A DNA stretch of 64,000 bases, from contig JBBCBC010000033.1 of the NCBI GenBank assembly GCA_037126765.1, positions 11,918,085-11,982,084 on the forward strand, in the 5' to 3' direction. This stretch comes from Stenogyne calaminthoides (lineage: Eukaryota > Streptophyta > Magnoliopsida > Lamiales > Lamiaceae). The position numbers and the translations under genes were made by a program. The first letter of the stretch is position 1. Each line of letters starts with the position of its first letter. The notes below the pieces were generated by a model. The model was not told the DNA's origin, made no database searches, and saw only the letters and a program-made list of their open reading frames with translations. Shown in pieces: positions 22,841 through 33,430 of the stretch.

Positions 22841-24048
22841 ATTATCTGTCATGGAACCTTACGGAACAATCTCTATATTATTAACTGTGCACACCACTCA
22901 CAAAATGCATTGTATAACTCATCTACTATTTCATGTAAAAGAAAGCATTCGGCTAACGTGAACGAAACACTTCTTTGGCACCTAAGATTAGGCCATATTA
23001 ACCCAAAAAGGATTCAAAGGTTGGTCCAAGATGGTTCATTGGGGTCTCTCCAGGTTGAATCATTTCCAACTTGCGAATCATGCTTGGAGGGTAAAATGAC
23101 CAGGAGGGCATTTGGAGCCAAGGGGCTTAGAGCTAAGGAAGTGTTAGAAATTGTTCACACCGACGTGTGTGGTCCAATGAAAATCAAAGCTAAAGGTGGC
23201 TATGAGTATTTTGTTACGTTTATCGATGACTACTCACGCTACGGATACATTTTCCTAATGAAGCATAAATTTGAGACCTTCGATAAATTCAAAGAATTTA
23301 AGGCTCAAGCAGAGAATCATAAGGAAAAGACTTTCAAATTTCTACGATCTGATCGTGGAGGCGAATACCTCAGTGATGAATTCTTGAACTATCTGTCGGA
23401 AGAGGGGATTGCATCCCAGTTGACTGCACCCGGTACCCCTCAACAAAATGGGGTTGCAAAACGAAGAAATAGAACGCTTCTAGAAATGGTAAGATCAATG
23501 ATGAGCTATGCAGATTTACCAAAATCGTTATGGGGTATGCTTTGGAAACAACAGCCTATATTCTAAACCTAGTGCCATCCAAATCAGTTCCTAAAACCCC
23601 GAGAGAGTTGTGGATAGGGTGTAAGCCCAGTTATGGACACATCAGGATCTGGGGGTGTCAGGCATACGTGTTGGACAAGAAAGCTGGTAAGTTAGATGCA
23701 CGTTCGGAATTAAGGTTGTTCATTGGGTACCCCGAAGGGACGAAAGGATGCATGTTCTATGGTCCCGAAGATCAAAAGGTCGTAATCAATACACACTTTA
23801 GATTTTTGGAAGAAGACTATATGAACGATAGAAAGCCTAGAAGTGAAATTACCTTGGAAGAACTTAAGGGGCCAACTCCATTGCCAACTGTACAAAATGA
23901 TATACCAAACGTCACGCCTTCACAACCGGAACCTCATCGTAGTGGGAGGGTTGTTAGACAACCCGAGCTATTCTTATGGATTGGAGAGTCTTCGGACTTG
24001 ATCTCAGGCGAAGAATCAGATCCCTGGTCCTACAATGAGGCGATCTAA
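22838..24048 (+). pseudogene. Integrase of element B (zinc finger, core, C-terminal part)
   Basis: The frame at 22838-23566 holds the HHCC finger (WHLRLGHINPKRI ... CESCLEGKMTRRAF) and the core: first Asp in HTDVCGPM, IDDYSRYGYIFLM, second Asp in RSDRGGEYL, and PQQNGVAKRRNRTL, in which the catalytic Glu has become Lys. A frameshift near 23540 moves to the frame of 23530-24048 (LNLVPSKSVPKTPRELW, then GCQAYV, RLFIGYPEGTKGCMFY and a Ser/Pro linker). This is the longest uninterrupted coding stretch in the element. Confidence 0.92.
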
Positions 24049-24790
24049 GACAAAGATGCAACTTATTAGCAAACAGCAATGGAAGCCGAAATGGGTTCAA
24101 TGGATCACAACAGAGTGTGGGAGTTAGTCGAACCACTCAATGGGGTAAAACTCATTGGATGCAAGTGGGTATACAAGAGAAAGAGGGGACCGGATGGAAA
24201 AATTGAAACCTTTAAGGCAAGACTAGTGGCGAAAGGGTACACTTAGAAAGAAGGGATAGACTATGAGGAAACCTTTTCGCCAGTAGCCATGCTCAAGTCC
24301 ATCCAAATTCTCTTGTCGATTGTTGCGCATTTAGACTTTGAGATCTGACAAATGGATGTCAAGACAGCTTTCCTAAATGGAAGTCTTTGAAGAAATCTAT
24401 ATGCAACAACGAAGGCTTCATTGAAAAAGGTCAAGAGCATCTGGTTTGCAAGCTCAAGAAGTCCATTTATGAATTTGAAGTAAGCATCCGTGCTTGGAAT
24501 CGGTGTTTTGATCAAGTTATAAAATCAACCGGTTTTGATCAAAACAATTTTGAAAGTTGTGTTTACAAAAAGCGTGTGAGGCGCATTGGTATTTTTTTAG
24601 TGCTATACGTTGACGACATACTGCTCATCGGAAACAATGTAAAGGTGTTATCGGACGTAAGGGCATGGCTGTTAAAATAGTTTGATATGAAGGATTTAGG
24701 TGAAGCCGGTCACGTCCTAGGGATCAAGATCACTCGAGATCAGAAGAAAATGATGATCGACTTTCACAAGCCTCTTATATAGACCTTTGT
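24049..24790 (+). pseudogene. Reverse transcriptase of element B
   Basis: Order of motifs: MEAEMGSMDHNRVWELVE, then GCKWVYKRKRGPDG, FKARLVAKGYT, EGIDYEETFSPVA, QMDVKTAFLNG, LVCKLKKSIYEF (usually YGLKQ; altered), and LYVDDILLIGNN with the YVDD active site intact (about 24607-24640). Stops at about 24054, 24244, 24346 and 24678 and a frameshift near 24385 break it. It would copy the RNA into cDNA. Confidence 0.9.
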
Positions 24791-25650
24791 TTTGAAAGCG
24801 CTTGACATGCAAGATTCAAGAAAGGCTTTGTGCCCTCTGGACATGGAATCCATCTATCGAGGAAATGTGTCCCAAAACAAAGAATGAGATAGATGACATG
24901 AAAGACATCCCTTATGCTTGGTGTAGGAAGCCTCATATGCATAATCTTGTACTTGCGAGACCAGGATATCTGCCGCCTTAGGCATGGTAGCTAGATATCA
25001 AAGCAACCCGGGGAAATCACATTGGACTGCGATAAAGAACATTCTGAAGTATCTGAAGAGGACACGGGGAAGAATGTTGGTTTACCAGTCAGACAGTCTA
25101 ATCCCCATCGGTTACACGGACTCGGATTTCAAATCAGACAAAGACTCCAGAAAGTCTACCTCGGGTAGTGTGTTTTGCATGGGGAGGAGCCATAACATGG
25201 AAGCGTAAGCGCGAAATGCATCGCCCGATCCTACCATGGAAGCGAATCGTAGGCTAAGCAGAAGAAGGCGAAGAAGGCGGTTTGGCTAAAGAACTTCCTA
25301 AGTGACTTGGACGTTATCCCGGATTTGCCCAGCACAATCACGGTCTATTGTGATAATGTTGGAGCAGTCAAATTCAAGGGAACCAAGAGCACACAAGGCC
25401 AGCAAACACATTGAAAGAAAATACCATCTTATACGAGAAATCGTTAAGAGAGGAGACATTGAGGTGGCAAAAGATTGCATCGGAAGACACCAAGAAGATC
25501 CATTCACAAAAGTGCGCCTCGAGTACATTCGAGAGACATGTGAAAGGAATGGGTGTCAAAAACGTTGTCAATCTGCTTTTTGAGTATAAGTGGGAGAAAT
25601 TATTAGGTTCATGTAGGGTGACATTAGATGTCACATAGAACCACGAGACA
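24791..25650 (+). pseudogene. RNase H of element B
   Basis: A clean frame 24984-25208 gives SNPGKSHWTAIKNILKYLK, the copia block before GYTDSDF, then DKDSRKSTSGSVF with the catalytic Asp of DSDF present. After damaged sequence the last part has VYCDNVGAVKF, SKHIERKYHLIREIV (frame of 25302-25583) and ERHVKGMGVK near 25530. Frameshifts separate the pieces. The pol frame ends near 25640, 50 bases before the 3' LTR, so there is no room for a third ORF. Confidence 0.88.
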
Positions 25651-25680
25651 TGTTGTAGTATACTTAAAAGCGGACTTTGA

Positions 25681-25695
25681 GTATAAGTGGGAGAT
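25681..25695 (+). other. Polypurine tract of element B
   Basis: GTATAAGTGGGAGAT just before TGTTGGGG of the 3' LTR; the position is right for the plus-strand primer. Confidence 0.75.
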
Positions 25696-27384
25696 TGTTG
25701 GGGTTATCTTGAAAAGTATGTTTTTACTTTGTATAACCAAAGCGAGTTTTTCTCATTTATTTCTTTGAAATAAATTATTAATCCATTGCATTTAAATATG
25801 AATGAATGTTTATATATATTTATTGCAAACCCGATTCAATAAAGTCGATCGTATTACGTTGTAGTTAATTTGGTGATACCGGATCACGGAAGATCAAATT
25901 ATGACTCGCCGTAATTAAGTACAAATTTACAACCTAGATGAAATGAACAAACCATCATGAAAGGTTGATGTATAAGACTCGGATTGGCTTGTCTTGACCA
26001 AGAGATTATACTAGTGCATTTGGATGGAATTTGAATAGGACCTCTGGGAGGATAAATTCTTGATCTTGAATATCTGAAATTAGACCTCGGTGGTGTGTTG
26101 TTTCTTAATCTCCATCCCTTAAATAGGATCGTGTGAAATTAATAACTATTGCTTTGACTTATGATAGGAAGAGAATCATTGGGATTCGATACCTTATATC
26201 TTGGGCAATATTATTAATTACATGACGATTCTTGACATTTAATATGGAGAATGGGTGTGCAAGTATGTCTTATTTGATTTGTCCTTGGTGGGCTCGGAAC
26301 CTTTATCATACCAAATCTTGCAAGTGTAAATTTATTTAGGTATGGATAATAATGTTGAAATTTATCTTTACTCAAGGATAAAGATATTAATTAATATAAA
26401 GCTTGTTTCATTGGCTTAATTAATTAATGGACTAAAATAATCTTAAACACGGGAAATAATGACTGGGAGCCATATTAAACACGGGATAGTTCAATATTAA
26501 TTTTATAGTGGAATAAATTAATATTAATGGACTTTGAATAATATTTGGCCCAATATTATAGTTTCATAGTCCATTGGAGGTCAATCTTAATTCTCTAAAG
26601 GCCCCTCAAATAGCCCAAAATAAAAGTCCAATTAATGAAAAAAAGAAGAAAATATTATTGTACAATATTTCCTTGAAATTTTCGAAATATGTAGGGAAAA
26701 GGAAGAAAAGATTGTCTTGATTTTCTTGTAGATATTTTATGGAAAGAGATAAGTATTGTAGAAATACATAATTATCTCATAAATTAAAGAAGTCAAATCT
26801 TGACTCCTTTTGCCTTGTTATTTTCGAAAAAAAGGGATAAAAAAGGGGAAGAGATTTTTATGGAAAATTTAATTAAGGAGAAAAGAATATAGGAGATATA
26901 TTCAAGATTTCTTGGAGACCGATAAAAGATTTTCTTCCTTATTTTCTAGACCTAAAAATGGGCTCCCTCCTCTCCTATAAATAGGGGATGAATTTTTCAT
27001 TCCCAATTGCAATTCCATGTGTTGGAAATATTAGAAATCCAAAGGTGGTGGCAAAATATTTTTGGTTTTCCTCTTGTTAAAATCGTTCGTTGAGAATCCT
27101 CTCACGGATTGCGTTAAGTGGACTTGGGACATATTTGGGAAGGCTCTTTGGGTTGATCAGATTTGTCTCATCGATGTCGTCTCTGAAGAGGTTAGTAATC
27201 TCGTAACTCCTAGATTCCGCATGCTTAGGATTTCGTGGATTCGATGTGCGCATATTGTTTATTCGTTTATTAATTATTATGTTGAATTGATTTAAGATTA
27301 ATTCATGTTAGTAATTAATTGATTAATTTAAATATGTATTTAAAATCATCTCGAATAGATTCAGGCACCCCTAATTCCCCAACA
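25696..27384 (+). repeat. 3' LTR of element B
   Basis: Starts TGTTGGGGTTATC and ends CCCCAACA. It aligns with 578-616 plus 16149-17868 and is followed by the GACAT duplication. Differences from the 5' copy are clustered in short garbled blocks. Confidence 0.95.
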
Positions 27385-27389
27385 GACAT

Positions 27390-29351
27390 TTGATCAACAA
27401 GCGGCTCAAGCTTGGTAAGCTTATCCAGTATAGGAGTAAGATCAACAGTTGGTTGTGGAGAGTTGGAACTTGACATCGGTTTGAACTCCAACCCGACCCA
27501 ATCTCAATCGGTGTTGCCCCGGGCTCTCTTTTGGTAATGAACTGTTTCTCAAAAGTAATCAAGCTGCGGTGTTGGAACATCTGAGTTTGTTCCCACAAAT
27601 GGTTGCATCAACACTAGACTCAGCAACCTTTGTACTCCCTTCAGGAATATTTTCAGCATCTTTCTCCTGAGAAGGTTCCTGATCATCCTTGTCCTTTCCT
27701 CTTATCTCCATTTCAGGTTGATTGACAACCTTCCTCTCAGCAATCTTCTTCAGTACCAAGGCATAAAACTTTGACTGTTTGATCCTTAGTCTTCTTTTCC
27801 CTAGACCGGAGAAGGCATCAAGTTGATAACTTCTTTACCCAAAAATCTTCTCTCTGAAATTGCCCAATCTTGACATCATGGTGAAGGATTGATTGAAAAT
27901 CGACATAGCGGTCTTTAATCTTAAAAACATATCACGAGATTAGGATGTACTTGACTCGATATATTTGTCTAAGACAAATCTCTCCGATTTCTGTCTCCAT
28001 TCTCTCTCTTCAGCTTCACCTTTCTTGAGTTCAGGCACAGGTGCCTCCTCTTCAAAGCTAGATTGAGCCTCTGAAGGTATGAAAATATTTGGCTCTGAGG
28101 GGTGTGGGGGTGGGATGGTAATTTGGCTTTCTTGGCGGGGGTTTTGAGAACACATGAAGATCTCTCTGTGTCCGATTCGGTGCCAACCTTTGGTGCAAGT
28201 ACCTCGATAAAAACATCTTCTTCATCACTCCTCGCCCGGTAGAATTTCTCCTAAGCGGTTTCTGTTCAATGGCTTGAAAGCTGCTTTGACAAAATATCAA
28301 GTGGATATTTTTCTCTGATTCGGCTCATGAATAGTTCGAGCCTTTTCTTCTTTCGTTTTACGCTCTTCCCAGGCCTTCTTTTTTATCTCGACTTCTCTCT
28401 TGGCTTTCAACAACAACGAGGATTTCTTTCTTTTTTCTGACTCTTCAGGATGCGTTTCTTTCCTGACTTTGCGTTTGGCCACCTCTGCAATAGCGACATT
28501 GTTCTTATCAGAGTCTGATTCTTCTTGTTCCTCCTAAGCCGTTGAACTCGGGCTTCCTGAAATAGCCGGTCTTTTCTTCTGTGACTTTGGTTTCCGGAAC
28601 ATGATTTTATTAGTCATCAAAAACATATTCTCTCTGGGCAAGGTTTCAATAAGAAAACTTATCTTTGTACCAAAAAGTACCTTCCCATTCTTTGTGAAAG
28701 CCCCTCTTGCATATCCAGCTTTTGGTTCTGATGTAGAATGCAATCCGCCAGAAATTTCAACCAATTGAAGTTAATAGACGGAGAATCCTCTATTGCGGCC
28801 ATGAGCCTCAACTTGTTCCGGCTCACCTGCTCCAAACTCCCAGAAGTGCTCATCAAGCACTTGGCTACAATATCGATTAAGACTCTATAATTTGGCTTTA
28901 GACATTGTTTATGCAGAGCCCCTTTCAATTCTGCCTTAGACTCCAAAAAACTATCCAAAATTTCCTGTTCTCTACCAGACATATACAGTGTTGGGTCGTC
29001 TCCTCTATTACTAAGCTCAAAAACAGCATTGATATCATCAAGAGTCAAAATTACCTCTTTGGTGCATACGACCTCTGCTTTTGATTTCACATAAGTTCCA
29101 AAACTTAGCTGCGAAATGAGTGAACCTTGTTCTCCTTCACGAAGGTTGACTATGAATTGCAGCACCTCTTGATATAGCTCTAAGTCTGGCATATTGCTCA
29201 CCAATTTCTGCAATCAAGCTAGTCGCAGCATGTTGAGGGCTTCTTCCTCATCTGTAGTAGCTTTGTTGTCGATCATGGCTACCACATGCTCAAAGTAGGG
29301 TTTTTCAGTTTCGGCTAGGTCTTTAATCATCGCATAGCTTGGAAATTCCAT
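27390..29351 (-). pseudogene. Envelope-like (third) ORF of element C, N-terminal and middle part
   Basis: Likely start is the ATG at 29351 on the minus strand (MEFPSYAMIKDLAETEKP). The frame meets a TGA at about 29215 where CGA would restore reading, then runs open from 29213 to 28659 (IVNLREGEQGSLISQL, then VILTLDDINAVFEL, SGREQEILDSF, NKLRLMAAIEDS). A shift leads to 28764-28534, then a Lys/Glu-rich coiled coil (28482-28297) and Pro/Ser-rich sequence to 27940. The fold of the first part recalls the 'putative plant transposon protein' family found beside plant retroelements (inference). Element B cuts the ORF at 27385; it continues at 572-1. Confidence 0.75.
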
Positions 29352-29960
29352 TGTAGAATGGTTTTTGGGAAATGGAATTTGAAAGATTTGAAGATTAAGG
29401 GTTTGAATGTTTGAACGTTTGAATAGGCTTAAGAGTGTAACGTAATGATTGAAGGTAAACAATCTGGTATATATATGATCTAAGTAATATAGATCAATGG
29501 TTGAGATTAAATCTTTGGAGGATAAACAGATGAACGGTTGAGATTTAATCGGGGTTTAAAAAATAATCTCGAGGTTTTTTTTGTTATTTATAGCTATTTT
29601 GATCGGATAATTGAGTAAAATAGCGACAATTAGGGTGACAAAATGATGTTTCACTCTAATCGAGACAACCCTTCGGCTCTCTGCCAAAATTCTAGTCAAT
29701 AGAATTCTTTCAAACATTCCCACTTAAAGTTTAGGCCTTTTGTCATTTATTTCAAATGATTACTGACTGAAATAAATGCATGTGAGTAAATGCATGAGTC
29801 AAATGTGTTTCAGGATTAATTGAATATTTAAACCTTACTAAATACTGATCGTGACAAAAATCGTCATAAGTCTCAGTTTCCATCCTGAGAGATTTTTGTC
29901 CTGAGTTATTCCTTCCTGAATAACTTTATACATTTGAAGGACTTCTCCCTACAGTGAATT
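29352..29960 (-). promoter_or_regulatory. Spacer with apparent promoter for the third ORF of element C
   Basis: Between the end of RNase H (about 29961) and the third-ORF ATG (29351). On the minus strand an ideal TATA tract (CATATATATACC, 29467-29477) lies about 117 bases upstream of the ATG, preceded by CTATAAATAAC near 29580-29595. The leader between TATA and ATG is A/C-rich and contains one other in-frame ATG at 29462. This suggests a separate transcript for the third ORF. No experimental support can be given here. Confidence 0.45.
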
Positions 29961-30667
29961 TTACTCACCTGGATCCAACATTCCTAATTCTACTGACAAT
30001 TCCTGAAATCTTGACTCAGTCAAAGGCTTAGTAAGAATATCAGTTTTTTGTTTATCAGTATGAAATTTTGTCCATCCTGATATCTTTCTTTTCAACATTG
30101 TCTCTAATAAAATGATGTTTGATATCAACATGTTTGCATCTGGTGTGCAATACTGAATTTTGTGTATTAGCAATTTACCTTATTATTGTCACAAAATATA
30201 GGTATTTCATTGGCTATTATCTTATAATCCCTTAATTGTTGCCTTAGCCAAAGAATGCATGCCGCAATGACTTTTCTGCGACCATGTGATACCTTGATTA
30301 ATCTTAGTTGGCCTGAAGTTTGTTTCTTAGAAAACCTAGATATCAGTTTGCTTCAAAGAAATTGACACGTTCCTGAAGTGGACTTCCTGTCAATTCTACA
30401 ACCACCATAATCAGCATCTGAATAACCAGTTAACTCAAGGTTATCATCAGCTGGATACCATAATTCTCTATTCATTGTGCCTTTAAGATATGTCAAGATC
30501 TTTTTGGTAGCTTCCATGTGACTAGCCTTAGAATTAGCTTCGTATCTTGCACATATCCCAACAACAAATGTAATGTCAGGCCTACTTGCTATGAGATATA
30601 TCAATGATCCAATGATCCCTCTATAATCAGTGTGGTTAACTGATTTGCCTTTAGAATCAGGATCCAT
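29961..30667 (-). pseudogene. RNase H of element C
   Basis: Minus-strand frame 30667-30353: GIIGSLIYLIASRPDITF, MEATKKILTYLKGTMN, GYSDADYGGCRIDRKSTSGT (catalytic Asp of SDADYGG present). A second piece, 30173-29961, carries the C-terminal block KQKTDILTKPLTESRFQEL and ends in LGMLDPGE. A frameshift separates them near 30350. Confidence 0.9.
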
Positions 30668-31382
30668 CTTGTAGTTTCGGATCTCTGGTGTACTTTACCT
30701 TATTGATGAAAATTTCTTCTTTTGATTGTTTCACCTGAAGTCCTAGAAAGAAATTCATCTCCCCCATCATTGACATCTCAAACTTTCCTTTCATCGTGAA
30801 GCGGAAGAATTTTTCACACATCGATGATTTGGAGATCGAAATATGATGTCATCCACATAAATCTGAACTAGTAAGATATTTTCTCATCTTCTATCTGAAC
30901 AAGGTTCTATCCGATTCCTTTGGTAAAACCATGATCGATGAAAGCGAGAAAAGGGTATCATACCATGCTCTGGGTGCTTGCTTCAGACCATACAAGGCTT
31001 TCTTGAGCCTGTAAACTTGATCATTCTGACAGAAGCCAGGAGGTTGTTCCACATAAACTTCTTCCTTAAGCACACCATTTAGAAATGCACTCTTCACATC
31101 CATTTGATAGACTATGAATTTCATGTGAGCAACATATGCAAGAAACAATCTGATGGCTTCTAGTCTTGCGTGGTGCAAAGGTTTCATCATAATCCAAGCC
31201 TTCTTCTTAGGAATAACCTTGTGCAACTAGGCTTGCCTTGTTTCTTACAATGTGTTGTTCTCATCTCTCTTGTTCTTGAACACCCATTTAGTTCCAATCA
31301 CATTGTGCCTCTTAGGTCTATCTACCAGCTCCCAAACTTCATTCCTTGAAAACTGATTTAGCTCTTCTTGCATAGCAGTAAT
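30668..31382 (-). pseudogene. Reverse transcriptase of element C
   Basis: Motifs in order on the minus strand: a WVFKNKRDE-type block near 31270, QMDVKSAFLNGVLKEEVYVE and QPPGFCQNDQVYRLKKALYG (31226-30891 frame), QAPRAWYDTLF, and the active site QIYVDDIIF at about 30866-30840, with YVDD intact. The 5' part is broken by indels and a stretch near 30890 is shifted. It is the best-preserved RT of the two Sirevirus-like elements. Confidence 0.88.
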
Positions 31383-32240
31383 CTAAAATGAATCTTGAAG
31401 AGCTTCTTCAATCTCAGTAGGTTCTTTTTCAGATAGGAAGCAACAAAATAAAGCACTTTCTCCATGGAACCTTCTTGTTTTAACACCTTCTGATAGATCA
31501 CCCACAATCTGACTTGAGGGATAACTATCTAACCATGTTCGCCTAGATGTTCCCCCTTCAGTAGTGTCCTCAACATCAGAAATGTTAGGTTCAGGTAATT
31601 CATTAAACTCAGGGAACAACAGAAAAGGAGAAAGGGAATCATCTTCCTCAGGGGAAATTACATTCAGAACATTGTTAGTGACATTTGTTCCCCCTTGGTT
31701 GATGGATTCAGAATTTACCTCACCTGTGACCACATCTTCATCGGCATTACATACCTGAGTCTGAACTGGGGTTTGTTCAGATGAGTCAGCTTCAGTGTGT
31801 TGGCTTTCCTTCAGTGGAGAACTATCATCCTGAGTTCCACCAGCCTGAGTTTCTTCTTGCTCTGAGTCAGTCTCACTCCATTCATAATAAGTGATTGACT
31901 TCTTCTTTTCAGCTCAGATGATGATTTGACATTCTTTTTCAGGCTAAGTTTGGTGATTCTTTTTGTCAAGTCTCCTGATTCATTTTCATGTTTCTTATGA
32001 ACACAAGTAGATTCATCAAATACAACATGAGGTGTTTCTTCCACAATAAGGGTCCTACAGTTGTAAACTCTGAAGGCTTTACTAACTTCAAAATATCCCA
32101 AGAATATTCCTTCATCAGCTTTGCTATCAAAAGTTTTCAACTGATCTTTACCATTATTGTGTATGAAACACTTACAACCAAACACACGAAAGAAAGAGAC
32201 AAGAGGCTTCCTTTCATTCCATAGCTCATATGGATTTTTT
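31383..32240 (-). pseudogene. Integrase C-terminal region and linker to RT of element C
   Basis: Frame 32185-31811: FGCKCFIHNNGKDQLKTFD, then AFRVYNCRTLIVEETPHVVF, the usual copia integrase C-terminal block. Frame 31733-31383 is the acidic, Ser/Pro-rich linker before RT (NNVLNVISPEEDDSLSPF). Frameshifts separate the frames. Confidence 0.8.
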
Positions 32241-32925
32241 TGCTTGATTCTTTGTCAGCATGGATGCGATTACGAGAATAGCATGCGATTATTATTTGCC
32301 CTCATCCCAAAATCTCTTAGGAATATAAAACGCCAATCATTGTTCTTGCGAACTTCTTTTCGAGGTGTCCTATTTCTTCTTTTAGCAACACCATTACTGT
32401 TGTGGGGTCCTTTGCGGTGATGTTTCATGAGCTATTCCATTTCTTTGCACAATGTCGGATATAATATGGTTGATAAACTTCGGCCTTTTATCGATCGATT
32501 TTGACCACACTCAGATTCTTTTCATTACTGAGTCTTTTTAGTAATTCTGGCAGTTTTGCATGAGTCTCCTTCTTACTGAGTAAGAATATGACCCATGTAT
32601 ATCTAGAGTAGTCATCAACTACCACAAGTATATATTTTCTGCCATTAGTGCTCACAGGTGTTACTGGACCAAATAGATCCATATGTAGCAGTTGAAGTAT
32701 TCTATCAGTAGACACGTCTACTTTGCTTTTGAATGATGCTCTGATTTGTTTGCCTTTCTGACAAGCATCATATACATGATCCTTACTGAACACTTCATTG
32801 GGTAACCCTCTCACAAGTGCTAATCTTGCAAGTTTATTCAGGGTTTTGAAGTTTAAGTGATTCGGTCTTTTGTGCCATAACAAACTGGTTTCAGTAGCTT
32901 TCTTATCAACTAAACATGTATCCAT
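32241..32925 (-). pseudogene. Integrase zinc finger and core of element C
   Basis: Minus frame 32925-32488: LLWHKRPNHLNFKTLNKLAR, GLPNEVFSKD, CQKGKQIRASF (the first Cys of the CxxC pair is Tyr-shifted: VYDACQ), LLHMDLFGPV with the first catalytic Asp, and VDDYSRYTWVIFLLSKKE. Further left, near 32400-32350, a PQQ..NGVAKRRNRT-like block shows one extra base and Lys where the catalytic Glu should be, the same change as in element B. Confidence 0.85.
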
Positions 32926-33430
32926 AGAGGGGTCTCAATCAACAAGATACACATTTCCTTTTCTAGTACCAGTCAGTAATATTTGTTGTGAAGCATTATC
33001 CTTTACATAGCACAAGTTCTTTGAGAATTCAACACTGAATCCTTTGTCACGGAATTGGCTGATAGAAAGCAAGTTATGCTTTAAACCAGACGCATATGAT
33101 ACACCATGGACATGAACAGTGTCAACTTCAAGTGTTCCATATCCTTCTATCTGTCCTTTGAAATTGTCTCCCAAAAGTTATCTGGGGGTCTTTCTGTTTA
33201 ACATAGTCAGTGAGCAAATGCTTATATCCTATCATGTGCCTTGAGCACCCATTGTCCAAGTACCATGCAACATGTGACATTTCAGTTCCACTCATCAGGG
33301 CTATGTTGTCTTCATTCAGCTCAGTGAACTTTTCCTTCACCTTAAACAAAATCAGGCCTTAGGTACCCATTTGGTGTAGGGTCCTACCAGGTTAGATGTA
33401 CCTTTTGGAACCCAAATCTACCTCACAACT
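32926..33430 (-). pseudogene. Retropepsin and connector of element C
   Basis: Minus frame 33349-33128 carries WYLDNGCSRHMIGYKHLLTD, the protease active site with Asn in place of the usual Ser after the catalytic Asp. The next frame, 33174-32935, gives the connector (GYGTLEVDTVHVHGVSYA, then LLSISQFRDKGFSVEF), typical of copia between protease and integrase. Confidence 0.85.

Larger units (their letters stand above)
578..27384 (+). mobile_element. Element B: Ty1-copia retrotransposon nested in element C
   Basis: The 5' LTR (578-616 plus 16149-17868, interrupted by element A) and the 3' LTR (25696-27384) are clearly homologous, start TGTT and end AACA, and are flanked by the perfect 5-bp duplication GACAT (573-577 and 27385-27389). 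The primer site TGGTATCAGAGC follows the 5' LTR at 17871. A purine tract ending GTGGGAGAT precedes the 3' LTR. The internal region holds a leader with a foreign solo LTR, gag, protease, integrase, RT and RNase H, and there is no extra ORF after RNase H. Removing A and the solo LTR leaves about 8.9 kb, a normal copia size. It is inactive: frameshifts, stops and altered catalytic residues are visible. Confidence 0.93.
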
